33,303 nucleotides of DNA, taken from NCBI GenBank assembly GCA_028282025.1, contig JANQIT010000173.1, forward strand, positions 1 through 33,303, given 5' to 3'. Below, one piece after another: positions 24,877 through 33,042 of the stretch. The notes below the pieces were generated by a model. That model saw nothing but the letters and a program-made list of their open reading frames with translations. It was not told the DNA's origin and ran no database searches. Source of the DNA: Hwanghaeella sp. (lineage in GTDB: Bacteria > Pseudomonadota > Alphaproteobacteria > UBA8366 > Aestuariispiraceae). The stretch's first letter is position 1, and every line of letters begins with the position of its first letter. The position numbers and the translations under genes were made by a program.

Positions 24877-26814
24877 TCAGTTCTTCAGAACAACCGCTTC
24901 GCGGTCCCACCAGAATGTATCCATACCGTAGATCCCGAAATGCGCGCCCGGATCCCAGTTCCAGATGCCTTCCTGCGGAACATTGTTCAGCCCGTTGCGC
25001 ACCACGATGGGCTGCAGCACACCGGCGACCAGCCCGATGGAAAAGACATTGTCGCTGTGAATATCCAGCATCCGCCGCCAGATCGCTTCCTTCTGCGCGC
25101 GGTCCGGGGCCTGATACCAATCGGCCAGCAGGGCCTTCAACTGTTTCGCCACCGGCAGGTCCACGGGTTCGCCCGCATTGCCGTTGGTTTCGTAATACTG
25201 TCCCCATTTCGGCCATTGCAGCTGGATCTGCTGGATCGGCGCCAGCTCCACCGGCGACATGTCGGCCGTCGCGATCCCGTTGTCCCAACCGAAGGAGATG
25301 GCCATCTGTGTTTCGCCGGCGAAGACCCGGCGGCGCAGGTTGTCCTGGCTCAACGGCTTGATGAAGGTCTTCACCCCGATCTGCCGCCAGCTGTCGGTGA
25401 TCAGTTGAAGGACGTCGGTCTCCTCCGTACTGGTGCCGCCGGTCTCGATGATCAGTTCCAGCGGTTCGCCGTTCGGCAATCGCCGGACGCGATCCAGGCC
25501 GCCGCGCTTCAGTCCGATCCCGTCCAGCAGGGCGTTCGCCCGCTCCGGATCGAAGTCGGACCAGCGGTCCCTGTAGGCGGCCTGATACAGCGGGCTTTGG
25601 GGCAGCAGAGTGTTCTGGCCTTCCAGGGCGAGACCGAAATAGATCACCCGGTTGATCTCGTACCGGTTCACCGCCAGGGACAGCGCACGGCGGAAGTCCG
25701 GCTCGCGCATCAGATCGCGCCACATCGGGTCCGTATGGGTCATGTTCGGGAACAGGGCCAGATGGGCGCCCTTGGCGATCCGCCACAGCCGGGTCGAGAA
25801 ACCGTGTTTCTTCTCGTTCTGCTTCAACAGGGTAAAGTCGTCGAAGCGCAGATAGCGGCCTTGCAGATCGACATCGCCGGTCGCGCTTTTGCCGGCGATC
25901 AGCTTGCTTTCCGTGATGTTCAGGATGACCCGGTCGATATAGGGAAGCTGCAGTCCGTTCGCGTCCGCCTTGTGATAGAAGGGGTTGCGGTTGAAAACGA
26001 AGCGGTCGGAGGGCGATTTGGTCTCGACCACCCACGGCTGCAGCACCGGCAGATCCGGATTGTCATTGCGGTAAAGACGCCCGCGCTTGGTGTGGACCGA
26101 GGCCCAGCTGCGCTGCCCCTTTTCCTCCACCATGGCCTGAATGGCTTTGGTGTCGCCATAGTCGATATGGAACTGTTTCAGATAATGCGCCGGCGCGTAG
26201 ATGTATTTCGGCGAGGCGCCCGCCAGACCCGGCAGGAAATCCGGGTTCGGATGCGGCCAGGCGTACCGGATCGTGGTTTCGTCGATCACGGTCACTTGCG
26301 GATATTCGCCGCGCACCTTCATGAAGGCGGGCGGGCCGACCGGATACAGTTCCGTATTCTTGGCCATGTCCTCCCACCAATAACGGAAGTCTTCCGTGGT
26401 GAAAGGGTGGCCGTCGGACCATTTGTGACCTTCGCGCAGGTTCAGTGTGAAGACCCGCTCGTCCTCGACATCCACCGACTGCAGGATGTCCGGCGTCAGT
26501 TCGAACCGTTCGTCGTACTTCACCAGCCGGGCATAGCCGTAGACGGTCATCTGCCGCGTGTCCTTGGCGCGGCGCATCAGCATGCGGATGTCGCCGCCAT
26601 GCTCGCCCACCGCCTTGCCCGTCGCGGCCAGGTCGACGATCAGCGGCTCGCGGGGCATGCGTTCTTCGATGGGCGGAAGCGTCTCGTCGATCACCGCATG
26701 GCCGAGCGACGGCGGGTCCAGAAGCTCCAGCGCCGATGCCGGTCCCGCCGCGGCCCAAGCCGTCAATCCGGCGGTCGTTACGGTAAGTGCAAGGCGGCGG
26801 GTCAGCGTTCTCAT
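24877..26814 (-). CDS. Extracellular solute-binding protein, family 5 (large type)
   Basis: The 645-residue periplasmic binding protein has a signal peptide (basic TRRLALTV start, hydrophobic core, cut after PASA near residue 28). The SBP family 5 core includes PDILQSVDVEDERVFTLNLREGHKWSDG with the FTTEDFRYWWED helix, then FRRALSLAVNRYEINRVIYFG and the C-terminal lobe. At 645 residues it is larger than DppA (about 535), in the size class of YejA-like proteins and of several uncharacterised rhizobial and marine binding proteins. The ligand is probably a peptide, opine or modified sugar and cannot be decided here. ATG 26814 overlaps the ATPase stop (ATGA). The twin arginine (TRRLAL) is too weak to claim Tat export. 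Confidence 0.9.
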   Translation of the reverse strand: MRTLTRRLALTVTTAGLTAWAAAGPASALELLDPPSLGHAVIDETLPPIEERMPREPLIVDLAATGKAVGEHGGDIRMLMRRAKDTRQMTVYGYARLVKYDERFELTPDILQSVDVEDERVFTLNLREGHKWSDGHPFTTEDFRYWWEDMAKNTELYPVGPPAFMKVRGEYPQVTVIDETTIRYAWPHPNPDFLPGLAGASPKYIYAPAHYLKQFHIDYGDTKAIQAMVEEKGQRSWASVHTKRGRLYRNDNPDLPVLQPWVVETKSPSDRFVFNRNPFYHKADANGLQLPYIDRVILNITESKLIAGKSATGDVDLQGRYLRFDDFTLLKQNEKKHGFSTRLWRIAKGAHLALFPNMTHTDPMWRDLMREPDFRRALSLAVNRYEINRVIYFGLALEGQNTLLPQSPLYQAAYRDRWSDFDPERANALLDGIGLKRGGLDRVRRLPNGEPLELIIETGGTSTEETDVLQLITDSWRQIGVKTFIKPLSQDNLRRRVFAGETQMAISFGWDNGIATADMSPVELAPIQQIQLQWPKWGQYYETNGNAGEPVDLPVAKQLKALLADWYQAPDRAQKEAIWRRMLDIHSDNVFSIGLVAGVLQPIVVRNGLNNVPQEGIWNWDPGAHFGIYGMDTFWWDREAVVLKN

Positions 26815-28706
26815 GCGGCCAGCTCCGACAGGTTGGCGTCCGGCAGGGCGCGGACGAAGTGCCCGCCGCCCAGATCCCGCAGCACCGGCGCGACCCCTTC
26901 ATGCTCGCCGAAAGGATGCGGCCAGACGCTGGGTTCCGAGGCTTTTTCACTCATCAGGTGCGCGAAATCCAAGGGGTTGTCGAGATTGGGGTCCGGCACC
27001 GCGGTCAGCAGCCCGCGCGTGTAGGGATGCACCGGGTTCCGGAACAGAAGGTCGCGCGGCGCAAGTTCCACAAGCCTACCGCGGCACATCACCATGATGC
27101 GGTCGGCGATATAGTCGACCACCGCCAGATTGTGCGACACGAAAATATAGGTCAGGCCCAGGGTTTCCTTCAGATCCTTCAGCAGATTCAGGATCTGCGC
27201 CTGGATCGAAACGTCGAGCGCGGAGACCGGCTCGTCGCAAATCAGGATCTCGGGCCGCAGGGCCAGCGCCCGCGCGATACCCAGCCGCTGCCGCTGACCG
27301 CCGGAGAAACTGTGCGGATAGCGCTTCAGGTGGCGCGTATCCAGGCCGACCAGCTCCATCAGTTCCTGCACCAGTTCGATCCGTTCCTTCGGTGTACCGA
27401 TACCGTGGATTTCCAGCGGTTCCGCGATCAGATCCAAAACCGTCATACGCGGATTGAGCGAAGAGAAGGGGTCCTGGAAGATGAACTGCATCCGCTTCCG
27501 GAAATCCAGCAACTCATTCCCTTCCAGGGCCAGAACGTCGATTTCATTGCCCTGGTCGTGGAAGGTGACGCTGCCGTTGTTGGGCGCCAGCGCGCGCATC
27601 AGGATCTTGCTGAGCGTCGTCTTCCCGCAGCCGGATTCGCCCACCAGGCCGAGACACTCGCCGCGGCGCAGTTCGAAACTGACGTTGTCGACGGCGAGGA
27701 TCCGGTTCTCCTCGCGCTTGCCGAACAGGCTGCCCTTTTTGATCGTGTAGCTCTTCTGAACGTCGGATACCGTCAGGATCGGCGCACCGAGCGCGTTCCC
27801 GTCGGGGGTTTCCGCCTTCGGTTCGGTCAGGTGTCCGCCGATCCTCGGCTTGATCTCGCGGATTGGGATCAGGCGCTCGCCCGGCTCCATGTTGAAGCGG
27901 GGCACGGCGCGCAGCAAGGCTTGCAGATAGGGATGCTCGGCCTGCCGGAAGATGTGGTCCAGCGTGCCGTGTTCCATGACTTCGCCGTGATACATCACCA
28001 CGACTTCCTCGGCCATGTTGGCGACCACGCCCAGATCGTGGGTGATCATCAGAATGGCCATGCCCAGTTCCGATTGCAGATCCCGGCCGAGTTTCAGGAT
28101 TTGCGCCTGGATGGTGACGTCCAAGGCGGTGGTGGGCTCGTCGGCGATCAAAAGCGCCGGGTGGCAGACCAGGGCCATGGCGATCATCGCGCGTTGGCGC
28201 AATCCGCCGGAAAGTTCGAACGGATAGGTCCGTATCGCGCGTTGCGGGGAGGGAAAGCCCACCCGCGCCAGCATCTCCTCGGCCATCTCGATCGCGGCCG
28301 CCCCCTGGACGCCGCGATGCAGTTCCAGGGCCTCGCAAATCTGATTGCCGACCGTATGCAGCGGCGACAGCGAGGTCATCGGCTCCTGAAAGATGATAGA
28401 AATCCGCCCGCCGCGCAGCGCGCGCATGTGCGATCCGTCGCGGTCCAGGCCGGCGATGTCGATGGAAGATCCAGGTTTCTCCGGATCCGAAAACAGGATC
28501 TGTCCGCCGGTAATGGATGCGGATTTGGGTAGAATCCCCATGATCGCCTGACTGACGACGGACTTTCCCGATCCGGATTCTCCAACCAGCGAAACGGTGC
28601 TGCCCGGGCGGACCCTGAACGACACGCCCTTGACCGCGTCGATGCGCCCTTCGGGCAGATCGAAGCAGACCTTCAGATCGCGAACTTCAATCAAGTTGTC
28701 CGGCAT
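26811..28706 (-). CDS. Fused two-domain ABC transporter ATPase (DppD-DppF / YejF type)
   Basis: A 631-residue cytosolic ATPase with two nucleotide-binding domains in one chain. NBD1: Walker A GESGSGKS (42-49), Q-loop FQEPMTSL, signature LSGGLRQR (165-172), Walker B LLIADEP (185-191), switch H223. NBD2: Walker A GESGCGKT (356-363), QDPFSSLNP, signature FSGGQRQR (467-474), Walker B ILICDEP (487-493), SHNLAVVDY. Each is followed by the oligopeptide-transporter C-terminal extension ([12 protein letters not shown] and [14 protein letters not shown]). A tail of about 60 residues after NBD2 contains no recognised motif. NBD1 carries L in place of the usual Q/M in its signature, while NBD2 is canonical. 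First gene of the importer operon; a weak promoter lies 90-120 bases upstream. Confidence 0.94.
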   Translation of the reverse strand: MPDNLIEVRDLKVCFDLPEGRIDAVKGVSFRVRPGSTVSLVGESGSGKSVVSQAIMGILPKSASITGGQILFSDPEKPGSSIDIAGLDRDGSHMRALRGGRISIIFQEPMTSLSPLHTVGNQICEALELHRGVQGAAAIEMAEEMLARVGFPSPQRAIRTYPFELSGGLRQRAMIAMALVCHPALLIADEPTTALDVTIQAQILKLGRDLQSELGMAILMITHDLGVVANMAEEVVVMYHGEVMEHGTLDHIFRQAEHPYLQALLRAVPRFNMEPGERLIPIREIKPRIGGHLTEPKAETPDGNALGAPILTVSDVQKSYTIKKGSLFGKREENRILAVDNVSFELRRGECLGLVGESGCGKTTLSKILMRALAPNNGSVTFHDQGNEIDVLALEGNELLDFRKRMQFIFQDPFSSLNPRMTVLDLIAEPLEIHGIGTPKERIELVQELMELVGLDTRHLKRYPHSFSGGQRQRLGIARALALRPEILICDEPVSALDVSIQAQILNLLKDLKETLGLTYIFVSHNLAVVDYIADRIMVMCRGRLVELAPRDLLFRNPVHPYTRGLLTAVPDPNLDNPLDFAHLMSEKASEPSVWPHPFGEHEGVAPVLRDLGGGHFVRALPDANLSELAA

Positions 28707-28796
28707 GTGCGGACATCTCCCCTAACCTCGGACCGGGCCCAAGGCTTTCAAGTGTGCTGTCGTCGCCAGTCGACCTACCCCAGTACTGGCACGGCA

Positions 28797-28825
28797 ATGC
28801 TTCACATAGTGTTAACGCGCGTCAA
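28797..28825 (-). promoter_or_regulatory. Candidate promoter of the ABC importer operon
   Basis: On the - strand TTGACG (28825-28820) is followed after 17 bases by AAGCAT (28802-28797). The -35 element is near consensus, the -10 element poor. It is the only reasonable match in the 144-base gap before the ATPase gene. Confidence 0.3.
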
Positions 28826-28850
28826 GTTTGTGTTGCCAAATAGGAACCGG

Positions 28851-29345
28851 TCAGAGCCTCGCATCATCCATCCGGATGCCCAAAGCGTTGAAATTCTCCT
28901 GTGTCGGAATGTCGATTGTCAGCTCCTTGTCCAGAACCTGTTTCGCCGCGATTCGGGCGATGGGCTCGAACCCGGCCAGACCGGAATCGACAACCACTTT
29001 CTGCCGGCTGTCCTTGAGGTTGAGCTGCATCCATCCTTTATCGCTTTTTCGTCGTGTGGCGTAATACCGCAGCTTCACGGACTGCAGATCGTCCCAAGCC
29101 ACGGATCTGGCAATCGGCCCGGAGACGTGCACCCCCGACGCATCGACCGATACGCCGGTCACGAATTTCAGAAGTGTCTTCGCGCCGAAGGCGACAAACA
29201 GCGCGCCGCAGGCGAGGAAAATCCAAAACAATACCGGCAGCGGGTCCAGAAACAGGACAGGCCCCAACGTCACCGCCGATCCGATCACGGCGCGGGCCAT
29301 GTCCGCATAAATCGGTCCCCGGTCGTAGGAATACTGCTGGGACAA
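28851..29345 (-). CDS. Small two-TM membrane protein with PH-like cytosolic domain, function unknown
   Basis: A 164-residue protein starting SQQYSYDRGPIYADMA after a TTG. Two hydrophobic stretches (about 18-33 and 36-58, ARAVIGSAVTLGPVLFL and LPVLFWIFLACGALFVAF) form a hairpin in the membrane. The rest (about 61-164) alternates beta-strands (VSVDASGVHVSGPIARSVAW, then QSVKLRYYA and MQLNLKDSRQKVVVDS) and a final helix, resembling the bacterial PH/DUF-type domain attached to membrane hairpins. No enzyme motif is visible. The TTG lies 5 bases after the deacetylase stop; the ATG at 29300 is a later alternative but would cut the first helix. It is the last gene of the glycan-like operon. Confidence 0.65.
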   Translation of the reverse strand: MSQQYSYDRGPIYADMARAVIGSAVTLGPVLFLDPLPVLFWIFLACGALFVAFGAKTLLKFVTGVSVDASGVHVSGPIARSVAWDDLQSVKLRYYATRRKSDKGWMQLNLKDSRQKVVVDSGLAGFEPIARIAAKQVLDKELTIDIPTQENFNALGIRMDDARL

Positions 29346-29350
29346 TGTGC

Positions 29351-30121
29351 TTACACCATAGAAAGCGCTTCGAAGGGGTCGCACCAGGCCGCGGCCGGAT
29401 GGTCGGCAAGGACTGTGACGAAGCTTTCCAGGAATTGCCAGCATTCATCGTCGTGGACGATGTGATGCGTCATCAGCCCGGTGGGCTCATCCAGGATTTC
29501 CCCTGTACGCCGCGCCGTCAGATGCCCGGTAATCTGCCCCAGCGCCGTTCCGGCGCCGACGAACCCCCGGGTGCTGCGCCAAGCGATGATATCGCAGTGC
29601 GTATCGATCCAGCGAAGGCCGGATTCCGGGCGCATCTTGCGTCTGTAGGTGCTGAGGCCCCGGATGCCGGCTTCGGACAGTCTGGGCGGATAGCCGTCAG
29701 CGATCCGGTTCCAGGGCGGTACCAGAACCGGCCTGAACCGGGGTCCGAAATGATCCGCCATAAGCACCCTGCCGGCGTCGATCTGCTGCAGTGCGTCGGC
29801 CTCGTCCCGGGTATCGGGAAATTCGCATTTTTTCCGGTCCGCGGGTGCGCGGTTTGTATGTTCGAACCCGTGCTGCAGAACGGTTGCGCCCGGAAAGGCG
29901 TCCAGAAATCCCGGCAGCAGGCCGCTGACCGATGCCGGAATGACCGCCAGGGACATCGGCGCACCCTGCGCGGTATCCAGCAGGCGCCGCAGTTTGGGAC
30001 CCGGGCGCGTCGCATCGTCGTCCCGCCACCAGAACCGCGCCGTCCGGCCCGCACGCCGCCAATGGTCCAGTTCCTGAACCAGGGCGTCCCAGTCTTCCCG
30101 ATCTCGGTCGCCTTGCACCAA
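29351..30121 (-). CDS. Polysaccharide-deacetylase-like protein
   Basis: A 256-residue protein related to the NodB/polysaccharide deacetylase superfamily. WWRDDDATRPGPKL (31-44) holds the aspartate triad region, and QHGFEHTNRAP has H84 and H88 spaced as HxxxH, matching the metal-binding pattern. LVPPWNRIADG and GLSTYRRK follow. No signal peptide is present, so it would act in the cytosol or at the inner membrane on an activated or lipid-linked sugar, unlike secreted deacetylases. The frame starts at TTG 30121 or GTG 30118, both close behind AGGG and 7-10 bases after the stop of the preceding glycosyltransferase. The family is recognised; the substrate is not known. Confidence 0.72.
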   Translation of the reverse strand: MVQGDRDREDWDALVQELDHWRRAGRTARFWWRDDDATRPGPKLRRLLDTAQGAPMSLAVIPASVSGLLPGFLDAFPGATVLQHGFEHTNRAPADRKKCEFPDTRDEADALQQIDAGRVLMADHFGPRFRPVLVPPWNRIADGYPPRLSEAGIRGLSTYRRKMRPESGLRWIDTHCDIIAWRSTRGFVGAGTALGQITGHLTARRTGEILDEPTGLMTHHIVHDDECWQFLESFVTVLADHPAAAWCDPFEALSMV

Positions 30122-30128
30122 CCCGGCC

Positions 30129-31301
30129 CTAACCTTTCAATCCTTGCGCGGCCGTCAAAGCAGCCGCACCCTCTTGCAGACATTTCTCCACGATCCGGGC
30201 CGTCCGCGCCGCACCGTCGAGGTCAATCCGGGGCCCGCCCGTCATTCCGGCCCCCGGTTGCCTAAACGATCTTACCGAATTCCACATCAGTTCAGGGGTT
30301 AAATTCCGCGCGTTCAGAACCGTCGCGCCGAACAGCTCCGCCATCCGTTCGGCGCGCAAGGTCTGCTCCTGCTGCCCCGCATCGGCGAACGGCGTCAGGA
30401 TCGCGGGGGTGCGCGTCGCCATCAGATCCACCGCGGTGTTGTAGCCTGCCTGACTGATCGACAATGCCGCCTGGGCCAGTTCGGCGCGGAAATCCGGCGT
30501 TGCCTCTTCCAGACTGACATGGCCGGGCAAGGTCCCCTGGGCCGGAAGGGCCAAGCGGGCGTTGCGGCCGATCCGAAGCCGCCAGCGGAAGCGTTCGGCC
30601 CCCGCCTGCCGCGCCGCATCAAGCGCGGTCCTGTAAAGGTCCGCGCCGACCGCCCCGCCCCCTGCGGAGACCAGAATGTCGTTCTTCCGTTCGCCGGGCC
30701 AGGGCATGTGCAGTTCCGGCGACACATATCCTGTGTAAAGAACCGGGCGGGAAACGGCGTCCGCCCGCGCGAAGGACAGGGCCAGTTCCGCAACTGCGGG
30801 ATCGCCGTGAACCAGAACGCCGTCGAAATATGCGGCGATCCATTCCAGTGTTTCCGCGATCCGGTCAGCGCGGGTCTTCGGCTGTAGGATGTCGCGGATC
30901 GAACTTAAGACAACCGCGCCGCGCCGGCGTGCGTCTTCCAGCAACGGGATCAGCTCCCGCCGGAATTGACGCCGGGCGAAAGGAAATCCTTCCACCAGCA
31001 GGACCGCGGGGTCCGCCGTGCGGAAGGCGTCGCGCAGCCGGTCAAGGCGGCGGCCCCAGAAAGCGTCGTCCACCGCCGCGCCCCGCATATCGACCAGACC
31101 GCTGAAACCGGCGTCCGCCGCCCGAAGGTCCGGCAGGCCCACGACCCTGTAACCGACGGTGGCCGGGTCCACGGACTGTTCGCCGGTCGCCATGGTGACC
31201 GGGAGGCCCCGGCCGGCGCAGGCCGTGGCGATGGCGTCCATCCGCTGTTGGTGGCCGATCCCCAGCAGATGCTGGACGTGAATGAAGAGGCCGCCGGTCA
31301 T
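30129..31301 (-). CDS. MurG-like glycosyltransferase (COG4671-type)
   Basis: The 390-residue protein begins with the N-terminal nucleotide-fold signature MTGGLFIHVQHLLGIGHQQR of predicted glycosyltransferases of COG4671. The C-terminal half is GT-B, family-28-like: ILVSAGGGAVGADLYRTAL and the nucleotide-sugar-binding SQAGYNTAVDLMATRTPAIL with FADAGQQEQTLRAERMAELFG. These enzymes are thought to transfer a sugar from a nucleotide donor to a lipid or polymer acceptor; donor and acceptor are unknown. ATG 31301 overlaps the stop of the histidine phosphatase (ATGA). The frame is open to 31511, but the region upstream is within that phosphatase. Confidence 0.8.
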   Translation of the reverse strand: MTGGLFIHVQHLLGIGHQQRMDAIATACAGRGLPVTMATGEQSVDPATVGYRVVGLPDLRAADAGFSGLVDMRGAAVDDAFWGRRLDRLRDAFRTADPAVLLVEGFPFARRQFRRELIPLLEDARRRGAVVLSSIRDILQPKTRADRIAETLEWIAAYFDGVLVHGDPAVAELALSFARADAVSRPVLYTGYVSPELHMPWPGERKNDILVSAGGGAVGADLYRTALDAARQAGAERFRWRLRIGRNARLALPAQGTLPGHVSLEEATPDFRAELAQAALSISQAGYNTAVDLMATRTPAILTPFADAGQQEQTLRAERMAELFGATVLNARNLTPELMWNSVRSFRQPGAGMTGGPRIDLDGAARTARIVEKCLQEGAAALTAAQGLKG

Positions 31302-31903
31302 GATCCGTCCCGCTCTGCCCGGCCCAACGGAATGTTCAGCGTTACGACTTTTGCGCGGCCCAGTGCGCCAACCTCGAACAGATGGCAGCAGCCGCCGCGC
31401 AGTTTTTCGGGGGGGTCCTGTTTCATGTCCCATCCGGTGGCCAGCGCGTAGAGCGCCCGGATGACCGCCTTGTGGGCCACGGCGATGCGCGGTTGACCAC
31501 GCAAGGCGCATTCGGCCAGGAATGGCCGCAGCCGCGCCGCCAGCATCCGGGGCGATTCACCGCCCGGCGGCAGAAAGTCCAGCCCGGCGGCCTCGTTGGC
31601 GCGCATCGCGGCCCCCAACTCGCGGCGCAGGTCCGCCAGCCGCCGGCCTTCCCACGCGCCGAACGACAGTTCGACCAGACGGTTGTCCACGGCGGCCTCC
31701 CGGCCTGAGAGGATTTCCGCCGTGCGGCGCGCCCGTTGCAGGGGGCTGCACAGGATTTCCCATTCCACGGCCTCCGCGGGCAGGGTCCATGTTCGGGCCA
31801 GGGCGACGCCCTCCGCCGACAGGGGCTGGTCGCTGCGGCCCTGCAGGCGCTTGTCGGCGTTCCACTGCGTCGGCGCGTGGCGGAGGATGGCCAGACGGGT
31901 CAT
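31298..31903 (-). CDS. Histidine phosphatase family protein (phosphoglycerate-mutase-like)
   Basis: A 201-residue cytosolic phosphatase of the branch that includes CobC and broad-specificity phosphatases. LRHAPTQWN contains the catalytic R8-H9 (RHA instead of the usual RHG), QGRSDQPLSAEG follows, SPLQRARRTAEIL carries the second phosphate-binding Arg (R57 or R59), E79 in ELSFGAWEG is the proton donor candidate, and H144 in VAHKAVIRAL closes the phosphate pocket. Substrate unknown; in this operon it could dephosphorylate a sugar or lipid phosphate. It overlaps the genes before and after by ATGA, a sign of tight coupling with both glycosyltransferases. Confidence 0.87.
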   Translation of the reverse strand: MTRLAILRHAPTQWNADKRLQGRSDQPLSAEGVALARTWTLPAEAVEWEILCSPLQRARRTAEILSGREAAVDNRLVELSFGAWEGRRLADLRRELGAAMRANEAAGLDFLPPGGESPRMLAARLRPFLAECALRGQPRIAVAHKAVIRALYALATGWDMKQDPPEKLRGGCCHLFEVGALGRAKVVTLNIPLGRAERDGS

Positions 31904-33039
31904 TCGGTCGCCGCCCGCGTCAGGTCCACAAGACAGTCGTTCAGCGCCGCTGCGGCGGCTTCCAGACTGTGCCGGCGGGCGGTGTTTTCCTGCGCGGCCT
32001 CGCCGTGTTCTTTCCGCAAGGCCGGGTCCGCCAGATACCGGCCGACCGCTTGCGCCAGGGCCCCGGCGTCTCCCATCGGGACCAGAATGCCGGTTTCGCC
32101 GTCCCGGATCATATTGGCGACCCCGGCGTTCCGGCCCGATACGGCGGGCAGGCCGGCGGCCTGGGCTTCCAGCAGGCTCAGGCCGAAAGCCTCGTTCAGG
32201 CTGGGCCAGACGGCGATGTCGCAGGCCCCGTGTACCAAGGCCAGCTCTTCCGCTGGCAGCGCCCCCAGAAAGGCCGCGCCCGGCGCGAAACCATACATCG
32301 CCTCGACCCGGCCGCGCGCCGGACCGTCGCCGACGATCAGCAGATCCCAGTCCGCCGATTTGACCTGCTGCAGCGCCTCGGCGAGCAGGCGGTAGGAGTC
32401 CTCTTTCACATCCGCGCGCATCATCGCGGCGGCGATCAGCCAGGGCCGGTCCGGGTTCAGGCCGAATTTCGCCGCCAGGGCGCGCCGCGTCTCCTCCCGG
32501 CGTCGCCGGGCCCGCGGATAGGTGGCGATATCGGTGAAGGGTGCCAGATGACGTTCCCGCGCGCCCGGTTTCAACAATGGGGACACGCAGTCCGCGTCGC
32601 TGGGATTCAGGTAGAAAACCGCGTCGGCCCGGGCGAGCGCCCCGGCTGCCGCCGCATGCCAGGCCGCCCAGGGGCCGGTGCGCCGTTTCGGCGCGTGGCT
32701 TGGCTCGGCGACGGCATAGGGTATGCCGAACTCGCGGCACAGGACCGGGCCGATCAGGTCGGGGGCCTTGTGATAGAGGTGATAGGTGAACCACAGATCG
32801 GGAACGCCCGCCTTTCGGTAGTGCCGGATCAGATCCTCCGCCTCCAGGGCGGCGCGCGCCTCGAATCCGGACTGATGGTCCCGGTCCCCGACCCCGTCCC
32901 AGACGCGCAGACCGGACGCCAGCGCGACCCGGTGCCCGGCCATTTCCAGGGCGGCCATCAGCAGGCGCGCCATGCGCCGGTCCCCGGACGGCACCGGATG
33001 ATGCGGCGGTTTCATCGGGGCGTAGAAAGCGATCCGCAT
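31900..33039 (-). CDS. Glycosyltransferase family 4 protein
   Basis: A 379-residue retaining GT-B glycosyltransferase. The N-terminal domain begins MRIAFYAPMKPPHHPVPSGDRRMARLL, typical of GT4. The C-terminal domain holds LLIVGDGPARGRVEAM and the EX7E motif in WPSLNEAFGLSLLEAQAAGLP, then DGETGILVPMGDAGALA. It should move a sugar from a nucleotide donor to a glycan or lipid. The stop overlaps the histidine phosphatase start (ATGA), and it lies 3 bases after the upstream GT4 gene. Confidence 0.92.
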   Translation of the reverse strand: MRIAFYAPMKPPHHPVPSGDRRMARLLMAALEMAGHRVALASGLRVWDGVGDRDHQSGFEARAALEAEDLIRHYRKAGVPDLWFTYHLYHKAPDLIGPVLCREFGIPYAVAEPSHAPKRRTGPWAAWHAAAAGALARADAVFYLNPSDADCVSPLLKPGARERHLAPFTDIATYPRARRRREETRRALAAKFGLNPDRPWLIAAAMMRADVKEDSYRLLAEALQQVKSADWDLLIVGDGPARGRVEAMYGFAPGAAFLGALPAEELALVHGACDIAVWPSLNEAFGLSLLEAQAAGLPAVSGRNAGVANMIRDGETGILVPMGDAGALAQAVGRYLADPALRKEHGEAAQENTARRHSLEAAAAALNDCLVDLTRAATE

Positions 33040-33042
33040 TCC

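Noticed and set aside
24940..27024. 694-codon open frame on the + strand
   Set aside because: Antisense shadow of the solute-binding protein gene; Arg/Gly/Gln-rich with no fold signature.
26787..28532. 581-codon open frame on the + strand
   Set aside because: Antisense to the fused ATPase, whose motifs on the - strand are complete.
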